Below, piece by piece: positions 55,740-63,233 of a stretch of 64,000 nt of DNA; position 1 is the stretch's first letter, and each line of letters begins with the position of its first letter. The notes below the pieces were generated by a model that was not told the DNA's origin, ran no database searches, and was given only the letters and a program-made list of their open reading frames with translations. Both the position numbers and the translations under genes were made by a program. Origin of the DNA: an uncultured Muribaculaceae bacterium (GTDB lineage Bacteria > Bacteroidota > Bacteroidia > Bacteroidales > Muribaculaceae); assembly GCA_910585285.1 (NCBI GenBank), contig CAJUDL010000016.1, forward strand, positions 8,135 to 72,134, given 5' to 3'.

Positions 55740-56525
55740 ATGGGAAAAGATCAGACTGTATTGTTTCATTCAACGGTGTTCGGACCGATTCATAGCCGGA
55801 GACTGGGTGTGTCGTTAGGCATAAATCTGATGCCTGACGATGGGAAGGTGTGTTCTTTCGATTGCCTGTATTGTGAGGCGGGTTATAATTCGCAAGGTAA
55901 AGGCACAACAGGACTGCCTACGCGCCAACAGGTGAGTGATGCCCTTGAGAGTAAACTGAAAGAGATGAATGGCGCCGGAGATCCGCTGGATGTGATAACG
56001 TTCTCCGGAAATGGAGAGCCGACGCTTCATCCTGATTTCCCGGCTATCATAGATGACACACTTAGTCTTAGGGATAAATACTATCCGACTGCGAAGGTTT
56101 CCGTTCTGACTAACTCCACACGCATTTTCGATCCAGAGGTTGCTGAGGCTCTGAAGCGCGTTGATAACAATATTCTGAAATTGGATTCGGCAATAGATCC
56201 GACAATGCATCTCATCGACCGTCCGACATCGAAAGAATTTACTGTCGAGAAAGTTATAGAGGCACTTTGTCAATTTTCAGGAACGGGTATCATCCAGACC
56301 ATGATATTGCGTGGAGAGCATTGTGGTCACAAAATAGACAACACTACTCCGGAGGAGATTGATGCACTCATTGAAGCATATAAGCGTATTCAACCCCGCG
56401 AAGTGATGATCTACAGTCTTGACCGGACCACTCCCGAGGAGCATCTGGAGAAAGTGGAAAGACCGGAGCTTGACGTGATCGCTCAACGTATCCGTAATGC
56501 CGGAATAAAAGTAATGGACTATTAA
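55740..56525 (+). CDS. Radical SAM protein, TYW1-like/COG0731 type
   Basis: A 261-residue radical SAM enzyme. The iron-sulfur motif CSFDCLYC gives Cys38, Cys42 and Cys45 (CX3CX2C). FGPIHSRRLGVSLGINL precedes it and TFSGNGEPTLHPDF follows near 83 (the glycine-rich SAM site). I associate this layout with COG0731 Fe-S oxidoreductases, distant relatives of wybutosine enzyme TYW1. The substrate is unknown. It starts six bases after the mutS stop. Confidence 0.85.
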   Translation: MGKDQTVLFHSTVFGPIHSRRLGVSLGINLMPDDGKVCSFDCLYCEAGYNSQGKGTTGLPTRQQVSDALESKLKEMNGAGDPLDVITFSGNGEPTLHPDFPAIIDDTLSLRDKYYPTAKVSVLTNSTRIFDPEVAEALKRVDNNILKLDSAIDPTMHLIDRPTSKEFTVEKVIEALCQFSGTGIIQTMILRGEHCGHKIDNTTPEEIDALIEAYKRIQPREVMIYSLDRTTPEEHLEKVERPELDVIAQRIRNAGIKVMDY

Positions 56526-56599
56526 ATAATGTTTAATTTTAAATGTGAAATTAACTGTTACTAAAATAATTAAACATTACACATTGCACATTACACATA
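56526..56599. repeat. Heptamer-phased palindrome before the LD-carboxypeptidase gene (family A)
   Basis: Left arm: four units of the form nnAATnT or similar (56526-56553), beginning one base after the radical SAM stop. Right arm: ACATTnn units (56574-56599) running right up to the ATG at 56600. About 20 bases separate the arms. Confidence 0.75.
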
Positions 56600-57538
56600 A
56601 TGATAACCCCTTCAACGCTCAGGAATGGAGATAAAGTGGCAATAATATCTCCTGCATCGGTAGTTAAGCCGGAATATATTGATCAGGCTGCCGAATACCT
56701 TCGCACCAACGGTCTTGAACCGGTGGTGATGCCGCATGCTAAAGGTCCGGCATACGGGTCTTTTGCCGCAAATCCGCTCCATAGGATAGTGGATTTTCTT
56801 AATGTGTGGACAGATCCCGATATAAAAGCGGTGTTGTGTTCACGCGGAGGATATGGTGCCACACATTTACTGTCGTTGGTTCCCTATGGTCTTTTGTCTG
56901 ATTTTCCCAAATGGCTTATAGGATTTTCGGATATTTCCGCATTGCATGCCTTATTGCTATATAACGGAGTTGCCTCGATTCACGGACCGATGGCAAAGGA
57001 CTTCCGTGATGATCATGAAGGTGGAAGAACCGTTGTAGAATTTCTGAAAACGGGAGTATTGCCGGAGTATAGTTTCGAAAATAAGGAATCCGATATAATG
57101 CCATGTAATATTCCCGGAGAGGCACGAGGAACGCTCATCGGAGGGAATCTGGCAGTGCTCAATGGACTGGCAGCCACCCCTTATGATATGCTTGCCCGCG
57201 CGCTGAAGGAAAATTGTGTGTTATTTATTGAGGATATTGCTGAACCTATTTATAAGATTGAGCGTATTTTATATAGACTTCTTATGCAAGGCGTATTCAC
57301 AAAATTGAAAGGTCTTGCCGTGGGACAGTTTACGGAATCTTCAGCTGACAGAAATTATCCATCCACAGAACGCATGATAGAACGCTTTCTGCAAGAGAAA
57401 GGAATTAAAGATATTCCTGTGGCGTATAATCTCCCGGTTGGTCATTTCCCGCACAACATGCCTGTAATTGAAGGCTCGCAAGTGCGACTCTCCGTCTCTT
57501 CAGACGCCGCCACTCTAACCACACTCGATTTTAAATAA
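56600..57538 (+). CDS. Muramoyltetrapeptide LD-carboxypeptidase (S66)
   Basis: A 312-residue S66 serine peptidase. VAIISPASVV opens the protein, CSRGGYGATHLL and the nucleophile motif GFSDISALHALL follow near residue 113, and GTLIGGNLAVLNGLAATPY lies near 176. A C-terminal VGHFPHNMPVIEG provides the histidine of the triad. No signal peptide is seen, so it acts in the cytoplasm, trimming recycled murein tetrapeptides to tripeptides. Its leader is a heptamer-phased palindrome. Confidence 0.92.
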   Translation: MITPSTLRNGDKVAIISPASVVKPEYIDQAAEYLRTNGLEPVVMPHAKGPAYGSFAANPLHRIVDFLNVWTDPDIKAVLCSRGGYGATHLLSLVPYGLLSDFPKWLIGFSDISALHALLLYNGVASIHGPMAKDFRDDHEGGRTVVEFLKTGVLPEYSFENKESDIMPCNIPGEARGTLIGGNLAVLNGLAATPYDMLARALKENCVLFIEDIAEPIYKIERILYRLLMQGVFTKLKGLAVGQFTESSADRNYPSTERMIERFLQEKGIKDIPVAYNLPVGHFPHNMPVIEGSQVRLSVSSDAATLTTLDFK

Positions 57539-57580
57539 TCAAATGATTGTTTTTAATATTTGACGGTGATTTTATGGATA

Positions 57581-58147
57581 TTATTGTGGTTTGAATCCGA
57601 TGGCAGGGCGGGTGGCTTTCAGGGTTTTCTTTTCAGCTTGTAGTTCGGCAAGCGATTCATTGATGAGTTCTATCTGCATCCGCGTATCCTCATTCACATC
57701 GTTAACATCCGTGATGACTTCCTCGATGTAGTTTTCCAACTTTTCGATACGTTGCTCCAATACTGCGAATTTATCTGTCTTTGGTAAAGACATAAATTGT
57801 CTCATGGCGACAAATGCACGTGCCACCAGGATACTCACGTGAATAGCAACACTGCTTCTTAAGATGCTTGACAGCATTACCACTCCATGTTCGGTAAATG
57901 CATATGGTACAGAATTTTTTGGACGTTTGGCTCTTGATGTCATCACAAATTGTGATGACATATTCTCCCATTCTCCCGCACTTAGTTGAAACATGAAATC
58001 ATAGGGGAAGCGCTCTGCGTTACGTTTTACTGCTTGATTCAAAACGCGTGTCTCAACTTGATATAGTTCAGCAAGGTCAAAATCAAGCATCACTTTCTGA
58101 CCGCGGATCTCATATATTTTGGATCGGACAAGTTCAAGATCGTTCAT
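57581..58147 (-). CDS. ORF6N-domain DNA-binding protein, copy 3
   Basis: A 188-residue ORF6N protein, start ATG at 58147 (MNDLELVRSKIYEIRG). The first about 32 residues match copy 2 except one. From KTDKFAVLEQRIEKL on, the tail is nearly identical over about 68 residues. Residues about 33-115, including ERFPYDFMFQLS, SSQFVMTSRAK and VPYAFTEHGVVMLSSILR, differ strongly. DNA binding is known for the family; the target and role are unknown. No phage genes are adjacent. It carries a 25-bp palindrome at 57937-57961 and shares its upstream region with copy 2. Confidence 0.87.
   Translation of the reverse strand: MNDLELVRSKIYEIRGQKVMLDFDLAELYQVETRVLNQAVKRNAERFPYDFMFQLSAGEWENMSSQFVMTSRAKRPKNSVPYAFTEHGVVMLSSILRSSVAIHVSILVARAFVAMRQFMSLPKTDKFAVLEQRIEKLENYIEEVITDVNDVNEDTRMQIELINESLAELQAEKKTLKATRPAIGFKPQ
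57937..57961. repeat. Intragenic palindrome in ORF6N copy 3
   Basis: Perfect 12-bp arms ATGTCATCACAA (57937-57948) and TTGTGATGACAT (57950-57961) around one base. It encodes the MSSQFVMTS stretch before VPYAFTE, the same position as the repeats in copies 1 and 2. Confidence 0.9.
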
Positions 58148-58196
58148 GATTGCAACTGTAATATGTGCTATGGTTTTACAAATACTAATCTGTCTA

Positions 58197-58227
58197 CAAA
58201 GTTAAATATTTTTGTAAGATAATCAAA
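58197..58227 (-). promoter_or_regulatory. Promoter of ORF6N copy 3
   Basis: On the minus strand, TTTG (complement of 58224-58227), 19 bases, then TAACTTTG (complement of 58197-58204). Both boxes fit the consensus. The leader is about 45 bases. Confidence 0.7.
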
Positions 58228-58284
58228 TATTTATTAGCACTATGAATGTTCGATCGGATATTTTTCGGTTTCGTAACTTCCGAT

Positions 58285-58305
58285 TTATCGGGCACAGCCC
58301 GATAA
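58285..58305. repeat. GC hairpin next to ORF6N copy 3
   Basis: Arms TTATCGGGC and GCCCGATAA (9 bp) around ACA. It is the same element as at 24283-24307, in the same position relative to the ORF6N gene and the family D repeat. Confidence 0.85.
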
Positions 58306-58642
58306 GGTTAAAGGTTATAGGTAATAGGGTAAAGGTGAATTGGCGCGCCTCAACAAACCGAGTCTTAATTATTGGGATGCAAAGGCGCGAAGAGCGAAGC
58401 TTGATTCACAGTAATCGGTGAAACACGTTTGACAAATCTGTATCGAACGGTGCCTCAAATCGTAGCTGCTGTTGCTCGCAACTGCAGCCTCGCGGCAAGG
58501 AAGAGGAATTATATCCTTTGTTTGTGCTACAGTTGCGAGCAAGCTGGAGCCCGCCACCCACAAGCAGCTACGACTTGACGCTCACGTTAGAGACATGTCG
58601 ATTCATCCTTCTTACCTGTTACCTTTCACTTCTTACTTCATC
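58306..58642. repeat. Heptamer-phased palindrome (family D), copy before glpK
   Basis: Left arm: five GGTnnnn or GGGnnnn units (58306-58340). Right arm: about six CTTnnnn or CCTnnnn units (58601-58642). The arms are 260 bases apart and enclose another palindrome. The first 46 bases match 24420-24465 inverted at 43 positions. Confidence 0.75.
58460..58573. repeat. Long imperfect palindrome before glpK
   Basis: Outer 10-bp arms TCGTAGCTGC (58460-58469) and GCAGCTACGA (58564-58573). Inner 13-bp arms TTGCTCGCAACTG (58472-58484) and CAGTTGCGAGCAA (58530-58542). About 45 bases lie inside the inner arms. No reading frame of note inside. Confidence 0.8.
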
Positions 58643-58784
58643 GTGCGCAGCCCGATAAACATGGATTTAGCAATGTAAATCAGAATATAAAGTTGAAAAA
58701 AACGTTTCTTTATTGAAAATATACCGAACTTATTTATATGATCGAATGTATTCTATATAAATAGGGAGGTGCGTAATCTCTCGG

Positions 58785-58865
58785 AATGCTTCATGCACTA
58801 AGCATTGCACATTTAACATTGCACATTTAACATTGCACATTTAACATTGCACATTTAACATTAAT
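58785..58865. repeat. 14-bp tandem array and hairpin before glpK (family A)
   Basis: CATTGCA and CATTTAA alternate four times (58803-58858), i.e. four perfect 14-bp repeats that are also eight heptamers, followed by one more CATT unit. A small hairpin, AATGCTT with AAGCATT, precedes (58785-58806). It ends 10 bases before the glpK ATG; tandem perfection makes copy-number change plausible. Confidence 0.9.
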
Positions 58866-58875
58866 TTATAGTACT

Positions 58876-60366
58876 ATGGATTCTCAGAAGTATATACTCT
58901 CTCTCGACCAGGGCACGAGCAGTTCCCGGGCAATCATTTTTGATCGTAGCGGTTCGATCCGTGCTGTGGCTCAAAAGGAATTCCCTCAGATTTTTCCTCA
59001 TTCGGGATGGGTGGAACATGACCCTCACCAGATCTGGGCATCTCAGGCTGCTGTGATTGCCGAGGCAATTTCTTCGATAGATATCAATGGAAAGAATATT
59101 GAGGCTATCGGAATCACAAACCAACGAGAAACAACAATCGTGTGGGATCGCGATACGGAGGAGCCTGTGTATAACGCGATTGTATGGCAGGACCGACGCA
59201 CTTCCGATTATTGTAATAAAGTGATTGAGGATGGAATGGCAGAGACGATCAGGGAAAAGACCGGTCTGATAATCGATGCTTATTTTAGCGCGACAAAGAT
59301 CAAATGGATTCTGGATAATGTGCCTGGTGCGCGCAAACGTGCGGAGGAGGGAAAACTTATGTTCGGAACTGTTGATTCTTGGCTCGTGTGGCGTCTGACG
59401 CGTGGCACTGTGCATGTTACTGATGTGACGAACGCTTCCCGAACCATGCTTTTCAATATCAATACTCTTGAATGGGATCAGGAATTGCTCGACTATTTCG
59501 ATATTCCGAGATCCATGATGCCTGAGGTGAAATCATCAAGTGAGATCTATGGACATACCACGACCACTATCTTTGCACACGATGTTCCTATTGCCGGAAT
59601 CGCAGGTGACCAGCAGGCGGCATTGTTCGGTCAGATGTGTGTTGAGCCGGGATCTGTAAAGAATACATACGGCACGGGATGTTTCTTGCTGATGAACAGT
59701 GGCACAAAACCTATCCTTTCTCAGAATCGCCTTATCACGACAATTGCCTGGAAAATCGGTGACACTGTGAATTATGCTCTTGAGGGATCGATTTTCGTGG
59801 GAGGTTCGGTTGTTCAATGGTTGCGCGACAATCTTAAGTGTATCTCCTGCTCCCCGGATGTAGAGAAGTTGGCTTCTTCGGTGCCTGATACTGATGGCGT
59901 TTATTTTGTTCCGGCACTTACCGGATTAGGGGCTCCATACTGGGATCCGGAAGCGCGAGGGATGATCACGGGTATTTCTCGTGGAACCACTACCGCACAT
60001 ATTGCCCGCGCCGCACTCGAAGGGATTGCCTTCCAGACATACGATATTGTAAAAGCCATGGAAAAAGACGCCAATCTGCCTATCAAGAATCTGAAAGTTG
60101 ACGGTGGAGCGTCGCGTAATAATCTTCTTATGCAGTTCCAGAGCGACATACTCGCTACGGATGTTTTGCGCCCGCGCATTACGGAGACAACAGCTCTCGG
60201 TGCGGCTTATCTCGCCGGACTTGCCGTAGGTTACTGGCCGAGCATCGAATCAATTCAGCAGCAATGGCAGTTGGATGCTGAATTCAGACCGGAGATGCCA
60301 AAGGATGAGGTTATTAAGAAAATCAACGGCTGGCATGATGCCGTCCATAGAGATCTTAGGAATTAA
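58876..60366 (+). CDS. glpK: Glycerol kinase
   Basis: A 496-residue FGGY kinase of exact GlpK length. Motifs: LSLDQGTSSSRAIIFDR, GWVEHDPHQIW, IGITNQRETTIVWDR, VDSWLVWRLT, GIAGDQQAALFGQ, and ALTGLGAPYWDPEARG with LKVDGGASRNNLLMQFQSD. It makes glycerol 3-phosphate in the cytoplasm. It pairs with glpF downstream. The region in front carries a four-fold 14-bp repeat, which could affect expression. Confidence 0.96.
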   Translation: MDSQKYILSLDQGTSSSRAIIFDRSGSIRAVAQKEFPQIFPHSGWVEHDPHQIWASQAAVIAEAISSIDINGKNIEAIGITNQRETTIVWDRDTEEPVYNAIVWQDRRTSDYCNKVIEDGMAETIREKTGLIIDAYFSATKIKWILDNVPGARKRAEEGKLMFGTVDSWLVWRLTRGTVHVTDVTNASRTMLFNINTLEWDQELLDYFDIPRSMMPEVKSSSEIYGHTTTTIFAHDVPIAGIAGDQQAALFGQMCVEPGSVKNTYGTGCFLLMNSGTKPILSQNRLITTIAWKIGDTVNYALEGSIFVGGSVVQWLRDNLKCISCSPDVEKLASSVPDTDGVYFVPALTGLGAPYWDPEARGMITGISRGTTTAHIARAALEGIAFQTYDIVKAMEKDANLPIKNLKVDGGASRNNLLMQFQSDILATDVLRPRITETTALGAAYLAGLAVGYWPSIESIQQQWQLDAEFRPEMPKDEVIKKINGWHDAVHRDLRN

Positions 60367-60380
60367 TAAGGCATTAGATG

Positions 60381-60451
60381 TTAGGCTTTAGGCTTTAGAA
60401 AGCTTCGCCGAATGAACCTAAAGCCTAACGCCTGAAACCTAAAACCTATAA
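60381..60451. repeat. Heptamer-phased element, glpK-glpF gap (family B)
   Basis: Left: TTAGGCT twice, then TTAGAAA (60381-60401). Right: five CCTnnnn units (60417-60451). The 18-bp core at 60395-60412 is the exact reverse complement of 13553-13570 in the pyrH-frr gap. Confidence 0.85.
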
Positions 60452-60457
60452 AAGACT

Positions 60458-61204
60458 ATGAACGAATATTCTTTAACCATTCAGTGTGTCTTTGAGTTCT
60501 TAGGCACAATGATTATGATTCTGCTTGGTTGCGGAGTCGTGGCGTGCGTCTCTCTGAAGAAATCTAAGGGTGAAGGGGGAGGCTGGATAGTGGTGACACT
60601 GGCATGGGGACTTGCCGTTATGTGCGGAGTGCTTGTGGCTGGTCCATTCACCGGTGCCCATCTTAATCCCGCTGTGTCTATTGGACTTGCCGCTGCCGGA
60701 AAATTTCCTTGGGCATTCGTGGTTCCCTACATAATTGCTCAGATCCTTGGTGCATATGCCGGTGCTTCTTTAGTATATGTTTTCTATAAAGATCATTTCG
60801 ATGCAACGGAAGACAAAGAAGCAAAGCTGGGTGTCTTCTCTACTATCCCGGCAATCCGGAATCACTGGCGCAATGTGATCAGCGAAATTGTGGGCACATT
60901 CGTGCTCATTCTCGTTATCCTCTTCATAGGTGACAAATCAAATGCTGCGGAAGTTGGCTTAGGGAGTATCGGGGCGATTCCCGTGGCTCTCCTTGTGGTG
61001 GTCATAGGTCTTTCTTTGGGTGGCACCACTGGCTATGCCATCAATCCGGCAAGAGACCTTGGTCCGCGTCTTGCTCATCAGACCTTGAAAATCAAGGGTA
61101 AAGGCGACAGCCAATGGAGCTACGCCTGGGTACCGATTGTCGGTCCGATTATCGGTGCCGCTCTCGCTGCTCTCGTCTACTGGCTGATAATAAGTGCTTT
61201 GTAA
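60458..61204 (+). CDS. glpF: Glycerol facilitator (MIP family)
   Basis: A 248-residue aquaglyceroporin with six membrane segments and two half-helices. The two NPA boxes are GAHLNPAVS near 70 and GYAINPARDLGPR near 203. The Asp after the second NPA box (NPARD) favours a glycerol channel over a strict water channel. It lets glycerol diffuse through the inner membrane for GlpK. It follows glpK after a 91-base repeat-bearing gap and converges with GH43. Confidence 0.94.
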   Translation: MNEYSLTIQCVFEFLGTMIMILLGCGVVACVSLKKSKGEGGGWIVVTLAWGLAVMCGVLVAGPFTGAHLNPAVSIGLAAAGKFPWAFVVPYIIAQILGAYAGASLVYVFYKDHFDATEDKEAKLGVFSTIPAIRNHWRNVISEIVGTFVLILVILFIGDKSNAAEVGLGSIGAIPVALLVVVIGLSLGGTTGYAINPARDLGPRLAHQTLKIKGKGDSQWSYAWVPIVGPIIGAALAALVYWLIISAL

Positions 61205-61216
61205 AAGCCCTTATTA

Positions 61217-62206
61217 TCAAAATGATGTGGCTCCGGGTCCGGAGAAGGTCATTTTTACCGGAAGTATCTTTCCTTCTGAATCGAAGCGGAGTTCATCGAT
61301 ACATGTTACTCGGTTGTTGCCGTCAGTAGCTCCGAGTGGATGTCGGTGGTAGATAATATAATACTTCCCGGTTTTTGAAGATTGGATAACTGAGTGATGA
61401 CCTGCGCCTGTCCCTATTTCCTGATCCGATTCCAGAATTGTACCAATTCTATTGAACGGACCGAATGGAGAATCCGCGATTGCATAGGCTACCCTGTAGT
61501 CATCTTTTGTCCAGTTTCCCTCGCTCCACATGAAATAATATTTTCCATCCTTAAGAAGCATGAAAGGACCCTCGGTGTAATCATTGGGGGTCACTTCTTT
61601 ATATATGGTACCGTCCGGGAATGGAACGAGTGATTTGAAGTCATCAGCCAGCTTGACCAAGTTGCAATGTCCCCAACCGCCGTAATACATGTAATAACTT
61701 CCGTCTTTATCCCGGAATACAAACTGGTCAATCGGCTGGGCACCGTTGACTATTTCATTGATGAGGGGATGTCCCAATAGATCTTTGAATGGACCTTCGG
61801 GTCGGTTGCTGACAGCCACACCGATCCCACCGATTTCCCCTTCGTGAACATCGTTGGCTCCGAAGAAGAGATAATACTTCCCATCCTTTTCGAGCACAGC
61901 CGGTGCCCATAATGCACCCCAAGCCCACTTGACTTCAGCTGTGTCTATGATGTTCTCATGCTTTGTCCAGTGTTTCAGATCTGTGGTCGAGAAGCAATCC
62001 ATCGCCGTCTGCTCCTTGAAAGGAAGACTGCGCGTAGGATATATGAACACTCTGTCGCCATAAACAATCCCTTCCGGATCAGCATATGGTCCTGAAAAGC
62101 AGGGGTTGCCATGACTTAAGAATTTTGTATCTGTGACGTTGGATTTGGCATGTATTGCAAAACCTGTTAATATCAGGCTCGACACAAAGATCAATGCTTT
62201 TTTCAT
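61217..62206 (-). CDS. GH43-family glycoside hydrolase
   Basis: A 329-residue protein. I start at the ATG at 62206 (MKKALIFVSSLILTGFAIHA, a signal peptide); an earlier in-frame start would overlap FecR. The five-bladed propeller has GPYADPEGIVYGDRVFIYP (catalytic-base Asp), GALWAPAVLEKDGKYYLFF (the WAP blade), and YTEGPFMLLKDGKYYFMWS (general-acid Glu). Likely activity is arabinosidase, arabinanase or xylosidase; the substrate is undefined. It starts four bases after the FecR stop, so the hydrolase appears to be in the regulatory operon, not on the SusC side. Confidence 0.87.
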   Translation of the reverse strand: MKKALIFVSSLILTGFAIHAKSNVTDTKFLSHGNPCFSGPYADPEGIVYGDRVFIYPTRSLPFKEQTAMDCFSTTDLKHWTKHENIIDTAEVKWAWGALWAPAVLEKDGKYYLFFGANDVHEGEIGGIGVAVSNRPEGPFKDLLGHPLINEIVNGAQPIDQFVFRDKDGSYYMYYGGWGHCNLVKLADDFKSLVPFPDGTIYKEVTPNDYTEGPFMLLKDGKYYFMWSEGNWTKDDYRVAYAIADSPFGPFNRIGTILESDQEIGTGAGHHSVIQSSKTGKYYIIYHRHPLGATDGNNRVTCIDELRFDSEGKILPVKMTFSGPGATSF

Positions 62207-62210
62207 TCTG

Positions 62211-63233
62211 TTACTTACTTTTGATGTATATTTTTTGAGAGATGCGGATTGAGTCTGTAGATGAAGATTCTTCATCCGGTATGCATCTCACTGGTGCCGT
62301 CATCTCAAGGAAATGTAGTATTTCCTGTAAGTTCTCACCTCTGAGAACCATATGAAAAGTTCTTGAGGTCAGTTCGGGTGCAATTTCGAATTCTACTCCA
62401 TATATGTGATGTAGTGTAGAACATATTTTATCCAGACGTTCGTCATCAAAAATTATCACACCTTCCTTCCATGAACAATATTTCTCAGTATCTATAGCTT
62501 TGTCTACTTGGGGGATGCCATTGTGCATGGCGAGATGATCGCCCGGTTTTAAAGAAATTCTATCGAACGGCGTGTCCACATCCACTTTCCCTTCCACAAG
62601 AGTGACAGATGCGCTGGGATCATATGCGTTGACATTGAATTGGGTTCCCGTGGCTGTCACCGAGAGATATGTAGTAGAGACTTTGAAAGGATGTGCCTTG
62701 TCGGATTGGACATCGAAGTACGCCTCGCCATTTAGAATAACTTCTCTTGTATCTTCTTTGAACTTTGCCGGATATTGAATGGTGCTGTTCGCATTAAGCC
62801 ACACGTCAGTGCCGTCGGGGAGTGTGGCTTGACTTGTGCATCCGTAGGTTGTCTTCACGGAAATCATCTGTTGTCCGCTATCTCTTGATTGAATAAAGAA
62901 ATACAGTGCGACAGCGAGAAGGGGCAGGAAAGCTGCTGCCGCAAAACGGGAACAGAATTTTACAAATTTCCGGAATGTAATAATGAAACCATTGCCCTTG
63001 ATGCCGGTTTTGAACATAATGCTGCGTTCCGACTTCTCCATATCTATTTCCTCAATATCGAAAACAGGATTCAAGGCAGACCATATATCCTGTTGCCTAA
63101 TGAAATATCGACGGTTTTCATCGGATTGTTCTATCCAATGAAGAAGATCTTCAATTTCTTGGGGAGAGGCTTCGCCCGCAAGATATCGGGTTATCTGAAT
63201 ATTCAGATTTGTATTGTCTGTTTCCGGGTTCAT
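62211..63233 (-). CDS. FecR-family anti-sigma factor (PUL 2)
   Basis: A 340-residue FecR with the same plan as the one at 21,647: cytoplasmic SDENRRYFIRQQDIWSALNP, a membrane segment near 95-112, a FecR domain (TLPDGTDVWLNANSTIQYP, GEAYFDV, GTQFNVNAYD, VTLVEGKVDV) and a C-terminal DUF4974-like part. Its start overlaps the sigma stop by four bases. It should hold the ECF sigma until a SusC-type transducer, expected beyond the right edge, is occupied. Confidence 0.92.
   Translation of the reverse strand: MNPETDNTNLNIQITRYLAGEASPQEIEDLLHWIEQSDENRRYFIRQQDIWSALNPVFDIEEIDMEKSERSIMFKTGIKGNGFIITFRKFVKFCSRFAAAAFLPLLAVALYFFIQSRDSGQQMISVKTTYGCTSQATLPDGTDVWLNANSTIQYPAKFKEDTREVILNGEAYFDVQSDKAHPFKVSTTYLSVTATGTQFNVNAYDPSASVTLVEGKVDVDTPFDRISLKPGDHLAMHNGIPQVDKAIDTEKYCSWKEGVIIFDDERLDKICSTLHHIYGVEFEIAPELTSRTFHMVLRGENLQEILHFLEMTAPVRCIPDEESSSTDSIRISQKIYIKSK

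Larger units (their letters stand above)
58148..58875. other. 728-base gene-free region before glpK
   Basis: No credible gene. In order it holds the ORF6N copy 3 promoter, a block shared with copy 2 (with AGCACTATGAATGTTC near 58240), the GC hairpin (58285-58305), a family D heptamer arm (58306-58340), a long imperfect palindrome (58460-58573), the opposite family D arm (58601-58642) with a decayed hairpin half, an AT-rich stretch, and a 14-bp tandem array ending before glpK. Confidence 0.8.

Noticed and set aside
20917..58147. Diversity-generating retroelement acting on the ORF6N centres
   Set aside because: No reverse transcriptase or template repeat is present in the window.
58460..58573. 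Invertible promoter of the Bacteroides capsule type
   Set aside because: No capsule operon or recombinase is adjacent, and no promoter was recognised between the arms; kept only as an open palindrome.
58472..58678. Small gene of 68 codons
   Set aside because: It spans the nested palindrome and family D repeat, has no family likeness and no promoter.
58803..58865. CRISPR array
   Set aside because: The 14-bp units are directly adjacent with no spacers, and there are no cas genes.
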